Assembly: GCF_013366925.1 (NCBI RefSeq)
Contig: NZ_JAALDK010000003.1
Location: forward strand, 372,001-436,000
Reading direction: 5' to 3'
Source: Paraburkholderia youngii
GTDB taxonomy: Bacteria > Pseudomonadota > Gammaproteobacteria > Burkholderiales > Burkholderiaceae
Length of the DNA stretch: 64,000 nt
The stretch's first letter is position 1. Every line of letters starts with the position of its first letter. Below are positions 47,430-57,139 of the stretch, one piece after another. The position numbers were made by a program, and so were the translations under genes. Under the pieces are notes generated by a model. That model did not search any database, was not told the origin of the DNA, and saw only the letters and a list, made by a program, of their open reading frames with translations.

Positions 47430-47437
47430 ACTGGCCT

Positions 47438-47752
47438 CTAAGCGGGCTGCCAGTCGGAGTCTTCAGCGCCGCGTTCGACGTCGTCGACAGCGTGGCGTGA
47501 CAGCGCGAAAGGCACCCGCAGCTCGACGAGCGGTTTGACTTCGCGTTGGCTCGCGCGAATTCCTTCGAGCGGCGCCTCGATGCCGTTCTGATGCCCCGTG
47601 CCGACGCCTGCCAGATCGGCGCCGCCCAATCCCGTAACGTCTACGACTCGGCGGCCTGCGACTAGGCGCTTGAACGTGCGCGCGACTTCATCTTCGATCT
47701 GCGACCAGGCCGCGCTGGAAATGGGCGCCAGCTCGCGGTGGAGATTATTCAT
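47438..47752 (-). pseudogene. Encapsulin shell protein, N-terminal 104 codons only
   Basis: The frame begins MNNLHRELAPISSAAWSQIE, then DEVARTFKRLVAGRRVVDVT and VKPLVELRVPFALSRHAVDD followed by VERGAED. This is the start of a family 1 encapsulin (linocin/CFP29-like, HK97 fold), where the N-terminal helix binds cargo and the P-domain follows. A full protein has about 265 residues; here the frame ends at a TAG (47438-47440), right where an IS427-type fragment begins. The ATG overlaps the last codons of the DyP gene by eight bases (ATGAATAA), with AAGGAG upstream, so the two were made together. The shell cannot assemble from this piece. Confidence 0.82.
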
Positions 47753-48833
47753 ACCTTGGTGCTCCTTTAAGTGATCTGATGGCAAGCGAGCCGTCGCCGG
47801 ACGGCATGTTCTGGGTTGTCTGCGCGTCCGCAGTGTCCCGGGAGGATGCGGACGCAACGGTAATGGTGTGAGCGATTCCTGGTTCGCGCTCGGCAAGCGC
47901 CTTGAGCAGAGGCTCGGACGGCACGAAGAACAGTCCGCCCGTCACGGCGCGGCTGAAGTCGAGCAGGCGGTCGTAGTTGCCAGCCGGTCGGCCGACGAAC
48001 ATGTTTTCCAGCATCTGTTCGATGGGCTGCGGCGAGCGTGCATAGCCGATGAAATACGTGCCAAATTCGCCAAAGCCGGGCCTGCCGAACGGCATGTTGT
48101 CACGGAGAATCTTGATCTCGTCCCCGTTGGCATCTTCGAGCGTCGTCAGGGAACTATGCGACCAGCTCGGCTTCACCGAATCGTTCAGCTCGATGTCCCG
48201 GAGCTTCGTGCGGCCGATGATGTGCTCCTGCGCTTCTACTGACAGCGCACCCCAGCGTCTCATGTCGTGGAGGTACTTCTGCACGAGCACGTAGCTGCCG
48301 CCCGCGAAGTTCGGGTCTGTGTCGCCGATCACCGTGAAATGGACGGCCTCTTCACCGACCGGATTTTCCGTGCCGTCGACGAAGCCGATCATTGCGCGCA
48401 TATCGAAGTTGCGAAAGCCATGGACTTCATCCACGGTCGTCGCCGCTCCTTCGAGGCGGGCCATCAATTCTGTGGCGAGTTCGAAGCAGAGGTCCATGTG
48501 GTTGGCACGAATGTGCAGGAGCAGGTCCCCCGGTGTCGCCATCGCTACACGCCCACCGGCGCCGAATTTGCGGAACGGGTGCAGTTCAGCCGGACGAGGC
48601 GCACCGAAAAGCGCGTCCCACGCGTGCGAGCCGAACCCAACGACGCATGTGAGATTGCCTGATGGCACACGCTTGCCGATGGCGCGCGTGAGATTCGCGA
48701 CATCGGCGCACCAGGCGCGCACGTTGGCCCGGCTCGCGGCGTCATCGTTGATGGTCACGACGATGAAAATTGCGTTGTGCGTGACCGGCGAGAAGACGGC
48801 TTGCGGAGACGGCGGTACTGAGGATTGGGTCAT
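47745..48833 (-). CDS. DyP-type peroxidase with encapsulin-targeting peptide
   Basis: The 362-residue protein has the DyP fingerprint GFVDGTENP (catalytic Asp153), the proximal haem ligand in KPSWSHSSL (His226) and the distal arginine in KILRDNMPFG (Arg244). Total length and order fit the class B/P DyP peroxidases. After residue 335 a flexible tail ends with DGSLAIRSLKG (347-357), the pattern known to dock DyP cargo inside encapsulin shells. It uses hydrogen peroxide to oxidise bulky phenols or dyes. The gene looks intact, and its stop lies inside the truncated encapsulin gene. The ribosome site is weak. Confidence 0.92.
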   Translation of the reverse strand: MTQSSVPPSPQAVFSPVTHNAIFIVVTINDDAASRANVRAWCADVANLTRAIGKRVPSGNLTCVVGFGSHAWDALFGAPRPAELHPFRKFGAGGRVAMATPGDLLLHIRANHMDLCFELATELMARLEGAATTVDEVHGFRNFDMRAMIGFVDGTENPVGEEAVHFTVIGDTDPNFAGGSYVLVQKYLHDMRRWGALSVEAQEHIIGRTKLRDIELNDSVKPSWSHSSLTTLEDANGDEIKILRDNMPFGRPGFGEFGTYFIGYARSPQPIEQMLENMFVGRPAGNYDRLLDFSRAVTGGLFFVPSEPLLKALAEREPGIAHTITVASASSRDTADAQTTQNMPSGDGSLAIRSLKGAPRYE

Positions 48834-48915
48834 TTTCTGATGTACTGTTCAGTGGACGAAGACACCGGACGACCGGTGCGCCTGTGACTGGTTTCAGCAA
48901 TTTTGCAAGAGCCCG

Positions 48916-49017
48916 TTAGGGTCGGCCGAAATCGCCGATGCGGACGACGGATCCCGCTTTCAACGATTTGGCTGCCTGATAGGCCTTTTGGAGATCGACG
49001 ATCACATCATTGGTCAT
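48916..49017 (-). CDS. Possible 33-residue small protein upstream of dyp
   Basis: The minus strand reads MTNDVIVDLQKAYQAAKSLK and AGSVVRIGDFGRP before a stop. GAGGG lies about ten bases before the ATG. It runs the same way as the peroxidase gene, 82 bases ahead of it, and could be a small leader gene or the broken start of a larger one. No family recognised. Confidence 0.35.
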   Translation of the reverse strand: MTNDVIVDLQKAYQAAKSLKAGSVVRIGDFGRP

Positions 49018-49830
49018 TTTTCAATCCCTCACGGTTTAGCCTGCGCTTTACCGGTTCGCGTTCGCAGGCGACGAACTTTTTGCGTACCGATGGAAAGACA
49101 CTACGCGTAAGATCAGAACGCGGTGTCGGCTTTTACTCAGAAATCCATATGAAGGAGCAGGGCGTGCCGCAGCTTGCCCCCTCAAAACACTCTGCTACGA
49201 AAGAGTCCAGCGACTTTGTCGGTGATCTGGACGCCGTGCTGAGCCACAAAGGCTTTCGTTTGTCCTGCGTGCGATAACTCAGACGGGGAATCGTTGCCTT
49301 CCATTCCATCTGTGCTAACAGCCATATCATTACTCAATTCTGATAGAAGCCACGTGCTGTCCTGTCATCGAGTGAATCTGTGGGACTTGATCTTCATTGA
49401 TGGGCAATACCACACCCTGTTCACTCATTCGTCTGCTCCTGGAAGTCAAAGAAAACATTGAAACATCACGACGAGCCGGAACACCCGCAGCTCCTTACAT
49501 TGGCACGCGCAAAACTTCCCCCACGTCCGTCTTATGGCGCTGGAACTTGAGAGCAGAGCAACATTTCTCAAATCGAAAAACTGCATACTCGCATCCTCAA
49601 CTGCCAGTGAGTTGGGCGTCTGCAACTGACGAGCAATAGTCGCGCCAGACGGAAAGCGAGGTAACACGACTAGTCGGTGGAATCGGCTGTCGCAAATGTC
49701 CCGACATTACATTGTCGTACATCGAACAATATCAAGCGACATCGAGCTGCTGTTCACCGCCTGGTGGCGAAATGAGGTTCCGTCGAGCATCTGAACCGCC
49801 CCGTATTTTGAGGAGATACCGTCTTGTCGG
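49018..49830. other. Intergenic, no gene recognised
   Basis: A short plus frame near 49149 (MKEQGVPQLAPSKHSATKES) has a purine-rich lead but no known match and is not called. Nothing else could be assigned over about 800 bases. Confidence 0.35.
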
Positions 49831-50164
49831 TCAAGCGCTCGCGAGGTACTTCGCGCAATAAGGCGGTCGTGTTTCCAAGATGCTGATACGCACTTGTACG
49901 AGCTTACGCATGGCTACGCCGCGCACCGACATGGCGGACTTCCCACGCGCCGTTAAGCGCTCGCACAAAGCCTTGATGTAAGAAGGTTATATCGCTTGGC
50001 GAGAACGGTCGCCATATAGAGTGTTGCCCGAGCCCTGGCGGGTCCGGCCTTCGACAAAGGTGATGGGCCTTGCACAGACGATAGCGACTGCCTCTGCACC
50101 GTCACGAAGCCCAAGTATGCCGCCAGTTGTTCGGCTGAATCGAAGCGTCGCACGTACATGCTGG
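49831..50164 (-). pseudogene. IS110-family transposase, C-terminal remnant
   Basis: It reads VRRFDSAEQLAAYLGFVTVQ and LSKAGPARARATLYMATVLA, then, after a shift, IKALCERLTARGKSAMSVRG and VAMRKLVQVRISILETRPPY before a stop. These are the last 100 residues of an IS110 transposase. An IS5 copy interrupts it at CTAG (50165-50168). Confidence 0.75.
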
Positions 50165-50168
50165 CTAG

Positions 50169-50577
50169 GGAACGTCTGCACAACTCGTTTTCAGAGCGCT
50201 GTTTTTTGCCAGTGAGTCGTAACAGCCGTAAGACCCTGCTGGCAGATTGTCGTCCGGCTTTTGAAGCGTGGCTGCTTGAGCACGCGGAACGGATGTTCAA
50301 CCTTGGCGCGGATGCCCGCTTTCAGGCGTTCAATCTGGTCGAATATCGCGTCCAGGCGATCGTTCAGGTCCAGTTGTCGACGCCTGCCTGGTCGCATCGC
50401 GACATGCCAGCGGACCGGGTTCGCCTGGCGTCGCTTTTCGATACCCTGATAGCCGGCGTCGGCGTACACATCCGTTTCGTGGCCGTGTAACAACGCTTCG
50501 GCCTCGTTGATGTCATGAACGTTGGCCGTTGTGCCGATGACGGTGTGCACTAGGCCTGACTCTGCATCCACGCCAAC
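50169..50577 (-). pseudogene. IS5-family element copy 3, C-terminal part, diverged
   Basis: The element end GGAACGTCTGCACAACTCG is at 50169. The minus strand reads VGVDAESGLVHTVIGTTANV, DVYADAGYQGIEKRRQANPV and AGIRAKVEHPFRVLKQ, then leaves the frame. It is a diverged sister of copies 1 and 2 (for example ETDVYADAG for EMDVYADAG). At 50577 it meets the 3' end of a group II intron. Confidence 0.8.
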
Positions 50578-50652
50578 GTCGGATAGCGGTGGCGCATTGC
50601 TGCGCCGCCGCCCCCTGAGAACCGGACGTGCGAGTCGCCCCGCATCCGGCTC
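50578..50652 (-). ncRNA. Group II intron 3' end (domains V and VI)
   Basis: The minus strand reads GAGCCGGATGCGGGGCGACT and then CGCACGTCCGGTTC. This is the domain V hairpin with the AGC triad, closed by CCGGATGCG and CGCACGTCCGG. A second hairpin (GGCGGCGCAGCAATGCGCC) and the 3' end CTATCCGAC follow. The next base begins IS5 transposase coding sequence (GTTGGCGTGG). No reverse transcriptase is found upstream, so the intron is truncated. Confidence 0.7.
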
Positions 50653-51164
50653 AAGCCATTCGCCAGCACCGACGTTGGTACCGGGCAATCAATCATCAGT
50701 CGCAGCTCGACGACGGGCAAAGTAGGACGACCACGTAGAGTCAAACGGATGGGCCTGGCCACGTATAGGCAAGGTAGTTTTCGGCGCGCGTCCTAAGTCT
50801 TCTTCCGAGTCGTAACGGTTGTTGGACAGCGACTGCGACAGAAACTTCCGCACTACGTAGGGCGTATGCTTGTCGACTCTGTAAAAGGTGCCAGCTACTG
50901 TGGCCGTACTGAAGCTGGGAACCAAACGCATCCGTCCGATGCCGTTGGTGTCAACTGTCGAGCTGCACGGAGACATTTCTTCAGAAATAGCCGTCTCCGG
51001 AGCGTGCGATATCGCGAGGTCCGGTGTCTCGCATTCCGATGTGAAAACAGGATTCTGGGTGATGCGAGGCGATACGGGATCGTAATGACTTCCGTAACGG
51101 AAAAGCACGAATACACACGTTGCAGGGTGGAGTTGCCTCTGTAACCTAGGACACGCGGACACCG
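50653..51164. other. Unassigned, possibly intron interior
   Basis: Open frames occur on both strands (a 157-codon one on the minus strand) but none shows reverse-transcriptase, maturase or transposase motifs. Confidence 0.3.
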
Positions 51165-52165
51165 TTAGATTGATGACTCCGCTGCCTGCCTGAACTCGCG
51201 CGGCGAGCGATATTTCAGTGCTTTGTGCGGGTGGCGTTCATTGTAGTGTTCAAACGCAGCGGCCAGATGCGAGAGTGCCGTCGGCGCGTCACGCTTATCC
51301 ATATAGGCGACGTAATTGTGCTTCATCGTCTTCACGAACGATTCAGCCATACCATTGCTCTGCGGCGAGCGTACCGGCGTGGTCAGCGGCCGCAGGCCCA
51401 GTTCGCGCGCAAAGCTGCGCGTGCGATGGTCGATGTAGGCCGAGCCGTTGTCCGTCAACCATTCGATGGGCTGTGCGGCCTGCGTAGTGCCGAAGCGCTG
51501 TTCAACGGCAGCCAGCATCACGTCGCGCACCACGTCGCCGCTATGGCCTCCAGTTGTCGCAGCCCAGCTGATCGCCTCCCGGTCGCAGCAGTCCAGCGCG
51601 AACGTTACGCGCAGCGGCGTGCCATCGTCGCACCGGAACTCGAAGCCATCGGAGCACCAACGGGTATTGCTGCAGTCCACGGCAACGCGACCGTCATGCC
51701 GCCGCGTGTCTCGCCGTACGCCGGGACGACGCAGCAGCAACCGGTGCTCACGCATAACCCGATACACGCGCTTGTGGTTGATGCACGGCGCGCTGGTCTC
51801 TTCGCGACTGCGGCGCAGCAGTGCCCAGATGCGTCGGTAACCGTAGGTCGGCAGATGTGCTACGTGGGCCCGGATTTCTTCGACCAATTCCGCGTCATCG
51901 CTCGGCCTGGCGCTACGGCCATCTTGCCAATCGGACGAGCGAGCCTGTTTCGCTGCTACGCCAGAGCGCGCCACGCCGAGAACTTCACAGACCGTTTTCA
52001 ATGGTCGTCCCCCGGCAGCAAGGGCGAGCGCGCAATCAGGTTTTTTGAGCGCCCCCAATCCACGGCTTCCTTCAGGATTTCGACTTCCATCGTCTTCTTC
52101 CCGAGTAGTCGTTGCAGCTCCTTGATTTCCTTGATGGCTGCGGCGAGCTCTGATGCCGGCACGGG
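51165..52165 (-). pseudogene. IS3-family (IS2-like) element, orfB complete, orfA truncated
   Basis: The orfA part begins only at [20 protein letters not shown] and [20 protein letters not shown], the coiled-coil end, and stops at 51998. The orfB part has AHLPTYGYRRIWALLRR, NTRWCSDGFEFRCDDG (first D), EWLTDNGSAYIDHRTR (second D), PQSNGMAESFVKTMKHNYV (E) and the end HKALKYRSPREFRQAAESSI. The helix-turn-helix of orfA is missing, so transposition would need help in trans. Normally a -1 frameshift joins orfA and orfB. Confidence 0.82.
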
Positions 52166-52504
52166 TGCTCTGTCGCCAACAGAACCAGTGTCGCCGCTTC
52201 CCAATAGGCCGGCACGAGAATTTCGAAAACGCCGCGCCGCAGAGCTGTAACGTGCGTTGGGGTCGCGCCGGGCGCATGCGCTTCGCGATACCGCGGCATT
52301 GGATCATGCTGGATACCGTCGGTATAACGGCCGGCCGTGGGGGTCGCGCAATTCGAACCAGAACCCCGCCTTGCCTTCGGAGCTGCACAGCTCATGCGAG
52401 GGTGGCAGGGTCATTTCGACCAGATGCTTTGAGGCGAGCGATAGCGCGTCGCCGTCGTAGGCAAAGATCAGGCGTAGGATGCGGCGGTACGGTGGACTAG
52501 GCAT
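52166..52504 (-). pseudogene. Conserved hypothetical protein, frameshifted and cut by IS3
   Basis: It begins MPSPPYRRILRLIFAYDGDA and reads EMTLPPSHELCSSEGKAGFW, FELRDPHGRPLYRRY. After a one-base shift near 52325 it goes on [40 protein letters not shown] and VLLATE, where IS3 sequence starts. It resembles Burkholderia proteins of unknown function built from short beta repeats. Its C-terminal end is lost. Confidence 0.45.
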
Positions 52505-53253
52505 CGGCGAACATTGCGATCCGGCAGTGGTGCCACTATTTTCGAGAATGCGTCGAGCTGGTCGACCAGCTCGGACGTTGCGGTGGTGCCCGGCGACCTC
52601 AATCTGCTGCTGCTCGCTTGTGCCGGCGGGTCGACTGTACACCAAGGCCGACGTCCTCAAACGTCCATCGCTGCAATATTCCCAACACGTAGCTTGGCCG
52701 CATGTACTGCTCACCGATGACTGTCGCTGGCAGCGGTAGAATCATTTCCTTCTCGCATCTTGTTGCATAACGGGGATGTCGACAGCGAAGCCTCGTCGGG
52801 CTCATTGCGGCCAGCAAAACTAAGCCACCGTTATGGCCACAACTACCCTCAGTAACGCGTGTCTGCACCCTTTACATCGACTATTTCAACGGAAAATAGC
52901 TGACTGGTCGCCGGTGCAGGAACAGCAATCGCAAGGTCGTTGTTCAGCTCAATTGCAATAGAGTGTGTGACCTTTCGAGCATGTCGCCAAAAGGCCAACA
53001 TGAGAACGATCCAGCTCGTCTGCGCATCCCTCTGCTGTCGGGGAGATGATAACGGCATTCGTACGCGCGATATGACTCGATATTGTTTAAGTGCGCATAA
53101 GGAAAGTTGATGGAACCTTTGCGAGTATCTGCGCTTTTATTGCTGCGAGTATTGATTCCTGATCAATGTCAATCTGATTCAAATTCCTAAATGACAGCCG
53201 CACCATTCTGCTAGCCGGACGATAAAGAATCGATACATTTGTTGAACATAGAC
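52505..53253. other. Intergenic, no gene recognised
   Basis: No convincing gene. The right part (53070-53250) is AT-rich and probably contains the promoter of the lipoprotein gene. Confidence 0.35.
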
Positions 53254-54900
53254 ATGATGACGAAAACATTAAAAAAGATTCGCGTTTTAGGGGCTCTTTT
53301 GATTGCGGTCGCGCTGAATGGTTGCGGTGGCTCGGACGGCGGTTCAGTCACCGACCCGACTCACGCGTCGGTTGGTTCCAGCGCGGATGATGAACTAACG
53401 CCATACTACGTCCAGTCAATAACTTGGCATGCCTGCGGATCTGACAATTTTCAAATTGTCAACAAAGACCTGCTGGGTCCGCTATCGACTAGGGCTAGTT
53501 GTACTACGGGAAAGGTGCCGTTGGATTACGATGATGCTTCCAAAGGTAGCGTCGGCATTGGCGTACTGCGAGTGATTGCCGGTAAGCCTGCAAACCGGCT
53601 TGGTGGCATATGGATGAATCCTGGTGGGCCCGGTCGGAGAGGGCTGGCGATGCCTTTGCGCTTGTCGACGCTATGGCTGCTTGTGAATTCGGCAAATCCT
53701 GTAGGTCAAAGCTCTTGCAATTGTCGGATGCCTACGATCTGATCGGATTCGATCCACGCGGCGTCGGTTCAAGCGCCCAGTTGGTATGCAGTTCTAGCGC
53801 CCCGGCGAGAGCAATTTCTTTCACCGACAGGTCCCCCGCTGGAGTCAGGGCACAGATGATCCAAAGCCGCGACCTCGCATCAGCTTGTGGTGGCACGCCC
53901 ATGACGCCCTACATTAACACCGAATACACAGCTCGTGACATGGAGGTGATACGTGCGGCGCTTGGATACGACAAATTGAACTACTATGGTACGGCTCTTG
54001 GGGCTCGCTATGCCAGCCTGTTTCCCGGTCGCACAGGTCGTCTGGTTCTCGATAGCGTCGTAGATATCACCCTTCCGTTTGCCGAGGTCGGCCCTCAGGC
54101 TCCAGCATTTCAGCGCACATTTGATGGCATCATTGCTCCTTATGTCGCCGCACAAAACGAGCTTTTCGGCCTCGGTTCGAACGCGGACGATGTCAAAGAG
54201 ATTACTAGGAACGGTCCCCTTGGCTCACAAGTTGGCTTGGCCGAACCATTTGATTCACTGTATGCTCAATGGCAAATTGATGCTGTGGTAGAAAAGTTGG
54301 CAGTGGCCAAAAGAATAGAGAGGGTTTTGGCAGAAAACCCGCAGATTTCCCCTAATGACCTTCATCGCGAGGTAGTCTCGCTGCCTTTCTTTCCGAGTTG
54401 GAACAGAGCCGTGGAAAATGCCACGCAAAAGATTGCCGGAGAGGCGGTCGCAAGATATGCTGAAGTAGTTTCCGGTAGCACAAGGTCCCTGGAGGACCCA
54501 GAGGAGGCCCAAGTGTCCGTGATCTGCAATGATGGAGCCTTGATCCACTCAAGCGAGGAGTACTGGGCAGATCATGGAAATTCGCTCGCCATGTCTGCGC
54601 CGCTTGGTGGGGGGGTTATCTTCCGGTCAGCCCTGTCTTTACCGGCCGTTTAGCACGCGCAGGCTGCCGTCGGTCGACAGTGCCGCGACGCTACCTATTC
54701 TCATGCTGCAGGGTGAGGACGATGGTCCAACCCCTCTGCCTGGAGCGCGCGCCACTGCAGCCACATTGAAAAATTCAAGACTTGTAGTTCAGGAGACGAC
54801 GTACGACCATGGTGCATTCTTTTCTGGCAGCGAATGCATTGGCGGCTATTTCGCAGACTATCTGCTTGAGGGCGCCTTGCCGGAGAAGGGCGCCACGTGA
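53254..54900 (+). pseudogene. Lipoprotein S33 peptidase (tripeptidyl aminopeptidase type), broken
   Basis: The first frame has a lipoprotein signal (VLGALLIAVALNGCGGSDGG, lipobox LNGC) and GGIWMNPGGPG, the oxyanion region. A shift near 53630 leads to DAYDLIGFDPRGVGSSAQLV. The nucleophile region reads YDKLNYYGTALGARYASLFP; family members have a GxSYGT-like elbow here, so about four residues including the serine are missing in frame. A second shift near 54600 leads to LPILMLQGEDDGPTPLPGAR (Asp) and QETTYDHGAFFSGSECI (His). It would have been an outer-membrane-anchored or periplasmic exopeptidase but cannot be active. Confidence 0.8.
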
Positions 54901-55195
54901 GCAGGAAACGCTGTAACAGAAGAGTACCGGACTGACATGTACACCGATCGCCTCGAAGCAGAAAAGGTTCTGCAGGACCTCCGAGAAATCATGAGATAGT
55001 TCGTCAATGCAGTCTTGGATGTAGAGGATTTCATCGCCATGGAGAATTAAAGACAGCTATTGGCAGCGGTTGCATGCGGCCGACTGTTATTCGGTGCGTG
55101 ATGCTTTTCGCCAAATCCCTCGCACCAGCACGGAAAGTCTAAGTATCAACGGGCACTCGAAGCTGAATTGGAGACTAGGCTGCCTCGGCCGAACC

Positions 55196-55618
55196 CTAAC
55201 ATAAAAGTGCGCCGCGCAATTGATGGCGCCCCCCAGAGAATGATCGATGTGACGCGATTTGAAATGCGATCGGTGGCGCAGGCGCGCTGCCACGAAAGTC
55301 GAGTTGGACCGCGTAATGAAGTCCGCACTGTCTCGATCCGCACAATAAGATCCCCGTAGCTTTCGACTGATAGTAGAACGTACTGCGCGCCAACTTCGCC
55401 GCCTCGAGCGGCGCGGGTAGCCGGTGATGCCGCCGCAGTTGCGGCACTATTTGCGTTTTTCTCTTGCGCCGCCCGTTTCTTCGCCTGAAGACGGGTCGAG
55501 ATTTTTTTAGGTACCCCACGCCCGCGCGCAGATGCTCATTTTCCTTGAGCAACTGATCACGCGTACCCTCATGCGGCGCATTTTCTTCGGTTGGCCTTTC
55601 GTGATGTGGGCGGAGCAT
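55196..55618 (-). pseudogene. IS3-family (IS150-like) orfA/orfB junction fragment
   Basis: It reads PHEGTRDQLLKENEHLRAGV, the orfA coiled coil, then RKTQIVPQLRRHHRLPAPLE and AAKLARSTFYYQ, the usual start of orfB. The catalytic core is missing and several residues look shifted. Confidence 0.6.
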
Positions 55619-55789
55619 TTAAGGGCACCCTCATGGACGGCTCCCTACCCGACGCGATGAAAGGGATCACTCGGCAGTCACAGTGAAATTTTTGGACGCA
55701 AAGCTCAGGTTCCGGCACGCCATCATATGGGGGCCCCTATCTAATTCGTCAAGCGTTAGGGGCTGACTTGGGTTTGGAGCTGACTTAGG

Positions 55790-56851
55790 TTCGTAAAAGG
55801 TGCCATCGCGCAGGATGGCGAACAGGACATCACAGCGTCGCCGTGCCAGCGCGATGAGTGCCTGGTTATGTCGCTTGCCGTGCTGGACCTTGCGTGCGTA
55901 ATACGCTCGCGAATCGGGGGGTCTCGCGAGGCCGCGAAGGCGATAGGAACAAGGCGCGCTTGAGTACCTTGTTGCCGCGCTTGGACGGATGCTCGCCACG
56001 GATAGATGAGCCTGAGCGCCGGGTAACTGGTGCGAGGCCAGCGTAGGCCGCCAGGTGACCTGCCGAAGCGAAGGCTTGGTGCGCGACCTCGGTGAGGAGT
56101 CTGGCTGCGGTCCTGACGCCGACTCCCCGCCATGCTGGTCAGGACCGGCCAAAGAGGGTGAGCAAGCCCAGCCGCTCTACTTCGGCGGCGATTTCGTCGC
56201 GCTGCCTGCGTAAGGCAGCGAGCTGCTGAGCCAGGCCCGGCATGACGATGGTGGCGGTTTGCGTGCCGGGCACCCTCACGGCCTGTTCGCCCAGCGCTTG
56301 AACGATTTCGGCCCCAATCCCGTGCCGATGCGTGGCGCGAGCTTGGTCAGGCGGTTCGCAAGCGTCTTCTCGTCGGTCGCTGCAAGCGCGGCTGGAGACG
56401 GGTAGCGCTCGAGTAGATCGAGCACGGCGGGATGCTCGAGGCGCGGTCCGAGAACGCGCTCAAGCGCGGGATGGATCTGGGTGAGCAGGCCGCGAATCCC
56501 GTTACTGGTTTGGGTAATTTGAGCGGCGAGATCGTCGTCGAAGCCGCACAGCATGGGCAGCTCGGCGAGCGGTTCATCAGCCAACCGAAGCGAGCGCAGC
56601 GTATGCGGCATCGAACCGGCGGCCTCGGCGATGATTGCGGCGTCGCGGGCGTCTGTCTTGGCCTCACCGGCATGCAGGTCGGCAATGCGGCGCATCGCCA
56701 GTCCGGGCAGATCGGCAAGCAGAACGCCTTCATCGCGTGCGACGGCCAGCGGCAATGCGCCGATGGTGGCGGGCTGGTCGACAACGAAGAGAAGACGGCC
56801 ATGGGTCTTGAATTCGAGTGGGCCTGCGACAACGGTGGCAAATCTCGGCAT
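55790..56851 (-). pseudogene. IS110-family transposase, N-terminus lost, frameshifted
   Basis: It reads GALPLAVARDEGVLLADLPG, RRIADLHAGEAKTDARDAAI with the acidic KTDARDA motif, SNGIRGLLTQIHPALERVLG, then loses the frame near 56280. Later frames contain the end ITHARSS or YARKVQHGKRHNQALIALAR and RRCDVLFAILRDGTFYEP. Multiple shifts make it inactive. Confidence 0.75.
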
Positions 56852-57139
56852 CCACGTTACGGACGGCCTTGGAATATCCCAGCCGAGTCCCTATTAGCGA
56901 TCACCTGCCACCCACCAGGCCCGGTGACAACACCCCCCGGATCAGAAACTGCGACTGGGGGCGAGAATCATGCCGGGCCTGGCTGGCCAAAGCTTCAATT
57001 ATCGAGGCGGGAAGATAGTAACTGGGGGCTGCAACCGGGGAAATGTTTGGCAGTCACATGTTACATGTGTGAGTTTGTAGACGAAAGCACGGTCCCGATC
57101 AAGGTCATTTTGTGGCGTTCGAATTTTACATAGATGCGA
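56852..57139. other. Intergenic, no gene recognised
   Basis: IS-derived or decayed DNA before the P450 stop. No terminator was clear. Confidence 0.3.

Noticed and set aside
49149..49277. 43-codon plus frame MKEQGVPQLAPSKHSATKES...
   Set aside because: The purine-rich lead is weak evidence, with no match and no neighbour support.
50689..51162. 157-codon minus-strand frame next to the group II intron end
   Set aside because: Considered as intron reverse transcriptase, but it has no RT or maturase motifs such as YADD.
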